NCBI GenBank assembly: GCA_037903355.1
Contig: JBAJFE010000034.1
Span: forward strand, 1,054,001 to 1,118,000
Direction of reading: 5' to 3'
DNA from: Trichuris trichiura
Taxonomy: Eukaryota > Nematoda > Enoplea > Trichinellida > Trichuridae
DNA: 64,000 nt
Shown here: in pieces, positions 60,882-64,000 of the stretch
Position numbering within the stretch: position 1 is the first letter of the stretch
Layout of the letters: every line of letters starts with the position of its first letter
Position numbers and translations under genes: made by a program
Notes under the pieces: model-generated
Databases searched by the model: none
Seen by the model: only the letters and a program-made list of their open reading frames with translations
Told to the model about the DNA's origin: nothing

Positions 60882-63059
60882 ATGTCGAAAACGTATGGTT
60901 TAGAGAACTTTGGTTTCAATGAGACATTTATTGGAGTGAATACTCCATCCTCAAAGCGTCCCAGGAAGATTGCAGCCGAAATTGACGACAGAGGGCTACT
61001 CAAAGCGAGAAATTGTTTTAGGGTAAGGAACTGTTTTGAAACCGGTAACAGTTTCGTTCTTTCACCCAGAAAGATAAATACCTTATGAAATGAAAAGGCT
61101 TAAATTGTCAATGCCCTGTAAACCAATGTCCGTATTGAATTGATCCCGTAAGATGTCAAGTATGATAACCACGAGCTTACTTGGGGCGCGAGTTTTTAAA
61201 TAATATCTATCCAACGTTTGATATGGCGCTAAACTTAATAGCGTGGTCACGTTATAAAATTCTAAGCTCTGTTGACACATGGAACTTCTGTTTCCAATAA
61301 GAAGCTTTATTGCGTTCTTTTGATACATGCGCAATTAACGGGCATTATGTTCGGTGTCCCTAAATGGCAGGATACATTAGCCTCGAGAATTTTGAGAAGA
61401 ACATATATTTACGGGAACTTTGAGCAGTTAATCTAATGCAGAAACCGACTGAACTTACCAAGCTTGATGGCTTTTGCCTGTGATGGGAAAAGGTTCACGA
61501 TGATCATGACGGATTTTGTAATGGTTTCAGTCGACTGGCAACTAAGGTATCTGTTAATCTTTTGAAAGCCAGTACAGACACATTTCCAAAGATTCATGGA
61601 CAACTGGTTCAGGAAAAAGCGTCCACTAAAAACTTTACACCAGTTCGTGCGATTATTGGACGAATTTTTAAACATATCTCACGTCATGACGATCATTTGC
61701 ATTCAGTGCTGATGTCAGCGTACGATTCGTCCTGGAAATTCCATAAGAAAAATAAAAAATCATTACGCATTAATTTGAAGGTATGATATACTTTTTTAAT
61801 GCAAAAGCAAAAAGACATAGAAACGGCAGAATTTCTTGGACCTCCAAGTCTCATCTTTAACGAAATAATTTAAATCATGGAAGGTTGATAGGGTGAGTTT
61901 TCAATGGTTTTAATATTGTGAAGTAGCATGTTCTAAAGTTCGTAGTTTGCTTTTCCGTTGCTTGTTTGTTTTGTTTCTCTTTTGTTCTTGCTTTTTATTC
62001 CTCTTCTGCGCTCTTTTAACGGTGGCGCACAAAGTCTAAATCCCAGAATTTTATGCTATGAAACAAACTGCAGACAAAAAAAGCCAGAGAAGCTTTCGTC
62101 ATCCAGTAAAAGAACGATGTAGTCAGGATACGGGAACTGAAGTGGCCCATTTTTAGACCCGTTTAGTAAACTCATACCAGTATTTATCACACTGAAAAAC
62201 CTACTTTTGAATCCATATTATTTCTTCATGTGTGAAAAGTTGTTATACGTTAAGTAAAGATAAACGTATTAGGAACAGGGAAGAAGAAAAACGAGTACTA
62301 AAGAATGAGGATGACGAAAAAGAAAAGAAGAATATAGGAAGTTAGCACGACAAAGAAGCTTATACGTTCAAGAAAAAAGAGATCAATAAAATGTAATAAA
62401 AAAAAATTAAAAAAATTCAGCACACGATTTTCAAATAAAAGAGAAGACAACACACAAGAAGGGGAAAGAAACGAAAAACAGAGAAGAAAGCGAAAGCGAA
62501 GAAAAAGGCAAAAGAAAAGAATAAAACTAAAAATGAGTCGGCATACCGTAACACCCATCACAAAAACTTGTACGCGTTAGGGGACGTCCTATTTTTAATT
62601 ATGCACTGGTTGTTCCTTCTTACATAGTCATGAAAAGATTTGTCCGGTAAAAAAATAAAAATCGTTCAGCCGTAAAACTTGGACCAGTAAATTTGATCTA
62701 CACCGAGAGATGGTTCACATTGATTAGCAGTTGGGACTTCATCCAAAAGGTAACCGACATCAAATTTTTTCCTGTGGAAAAGCTTCACCTCTTACTCCAC
62801 CTTTTGGACTAAGCCAAAGCTTAGGAATGAATGGTTAATGATTTACCATCATTAGTTGGATAACCAGCTTAAAGTAAAGCGCATCATTAATAACAGTGTT
62901 AGCGAACCTTTTTGTTATCACCGAATATTTTGGAGACTATTTAAAGAGGACCATATGTCTCCACGAAGCACAGTTTATGGGCTTCAGTTAGTAAGCGAAC
63001 TGTATCAACAGGCAAATTGCGAAAATGGATGTATTTTGCTGAATATATTATCATTTAAG
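60882..63059 (+). CDS. Unrecognised multi-exon gene (partial)
   Basis: Three exon-like blocks. 60882-61022 starts with ATG (MSKTYGLENFGFNETF..), contains a basic SSKRPRKIAA segment and ends at GTAAGG. 61531-61780 follows an acceptor TTTCAG and encodes a helical, basic block (RLATKVSVNLLKASTDTF.., TPVRAIIGRIFKHISRHDDH) ending at GTATGA. 62856-63059 follows TTAG and encodes DNQLKVKRIINNSVSEPF.. to TVYGLQLVSELYQQANCENG. The second and third join in phase; the first and second do not, so a small exon is missing between them. The gene probably continues past 63059, perhaps past the window edge (a splice-bounded frame at 63941-63990). The composition suggests a soluble helical-repeat protein. I do not recognise the family. 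Confidence 0.5.
62283..62560. repeat. Purine-strand biased low-complexity tract
   Basis: About 280 bases in which the plus strand is overwhelmingly A and G (GAAAAAG, AAGAAAG, AGAAGA words), giving a long polypyrimidine frame on the minus strand. It lies in the presumed intron between the 61531-61780 and 62856-63059 exons. Confidence 0.7.
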
Positions 63060-64000
63060 GTTTTCAATTAGTCCTGCCTATCCAGTATCACGAGGACACT
63101 TCATTTACCTGCTTCTATATCTAAGAAACACTGGTAGTGCTCTGGGCCATATTTCTTCAACCTTCTTTGCATTAGCCTTATCCCCCGTATCTTCCAGTTG
63201 TCTCAAACGCTATCTGGCAGTGAGTGCTGGTTCCATATGGTCGGTCGGCGATGTTAAAGCGCCTATTCGACCTTGAATACTTTTTATTTCAGGGTCTATT
63301 GCTCTTGTCAGTCCAGCTGACCCTGAACCGACCATTGCCAAACATATACCTTCGGCAGCAGCCCTCAGCATTTTGATCACCCGTTGAGAATCACTGCTAT
63401 AACCATTTCACAACGTTTCTGAGCCGTAGGTAAGCCTAACTGACAAAAGTATCGGCCAGTTTACATCGTAACCAAAGACGAAACCAGCTCTGCATCTTTG
63501 CGTTCAGTAGTGTTTGTTTTCGCTAATAAACAGTTCCCCCACTATCGCGCAGCGCTTTTCATTGTGTATTTACAGTTAATCTGTTCAATAACGAAAATAA
63601 AACAGTTTCATAGAGAAAAATACGACACATTCGTTAAGTCTCACTTTCACGCACAGTTCCAGTGTATTAGTAATTCAAGGCTTCACTTTGTTCGTTCGTT
63701 TTTGAATACTGCTTTCTTCGAAAGTATGACGTGAAACTACTGCTGTGATTTCTAAACAGCTATTTTGCTCTTTCAAAGCGAGTTTGTCGTGGAAGCAAGT
63801 GAGCCTTGCCGTAAATAAAGAAAAGTCAAGCAAGTTACAGAACATTGATAGTTCTGTGCTCAAGGTTGTCCTTGATGAATAAGAGGTGCCAGTTATTTTT
63901 CTGCCCACACATTCTCCTTGAGATCAAAAAACAGTTGCAGCAGCGCGCTCGATACGAAAGTCAGAGCTAAAAGGATGCGTTCATAAGCAGGTGAGTAGGT
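63060..64000. other. No firmly supported feature; possible exons of the upstream gene
   Basis: A frame following TTTCAG at 63293 and a splice-bounded frame ending at a strong donor near 63991 (GTGAGT) may be further exons of the plus-strand gene, but phases were not resolved. Confidence 0.3.

Overview
The window is eukaryotic. Genes are split by many very short introns (mostly 46-57 bp, GT..AG), coding density is low, and composition is AT-leaning. The recognisable genes are single-copy animal housekeeping genes: CDT2/DTL, an SLC22-type transporter, cytochrome c1, dynein light intermediate chain and a CARMIL-type LRR protein. The ~50-bp introns and decayed Penelope-like elements suggest a small-genome invertebrate. 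A clade I (Trichuris-like) nematode is my best guess, but that is inference; nothing here names the species.

Layout. 1117-4710 (+) is CDT2, the WD40 substrate receptor of CRL4. 5856-7361 (-) is a single-exon SLC22/MFS transporter, convergent with CDT2. 7.4-19.2 kb has no gene I can support; it holds a TIR mini-transposon and two foldback insertions. 19268-20826 (+) is cytochrome c1, lacking only an identified presequence exon. 20.8-29.5 kb is again gene-poor, with three more copies of the mini-transposon family, a Penelope-type tail fragment and a solo LTR. 29506-32316 (+) is a complete 12-exon dynein light intermediate chain. It is convergent with an unrecognised multi-exon gene (34550-32608, -). 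36.5-38.6 kb is a decayed Penelope-like retroelement with recognisable reverse transcriptase and GIY-YIG pieces. 38950-46565 (-) is a CARMIL-like leucine-rich-repeat gene whose introns contain two Penelope-type insertions. 46.6-64 kb is gene-poor, with more foldback insertions, one 7TM-receptor exon and three exons of an unrecognised gene.

The most interesting theme is one family of short, 5'-truncated, often head-to-head inverted insertions. They are tied to a Penelope-like element by a copy that still carries the GIY-YIG C-terminus. Six copies have 10-18 bp target-site duplications I could find by eye (one of these imperfect); one copy is only 26 bp long. Several carry a CTGANGAC-hairpin-GAAAGC motif resembling a hammerhead ribozyme core. 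One insertion hit exactly at an exon/intron junction of the CARMIL gene and duplicated its splice donor.

Exon boundaries were placed by hand from GT/AG sites, phase and remembered family alignments. Where phases do not join I say so.
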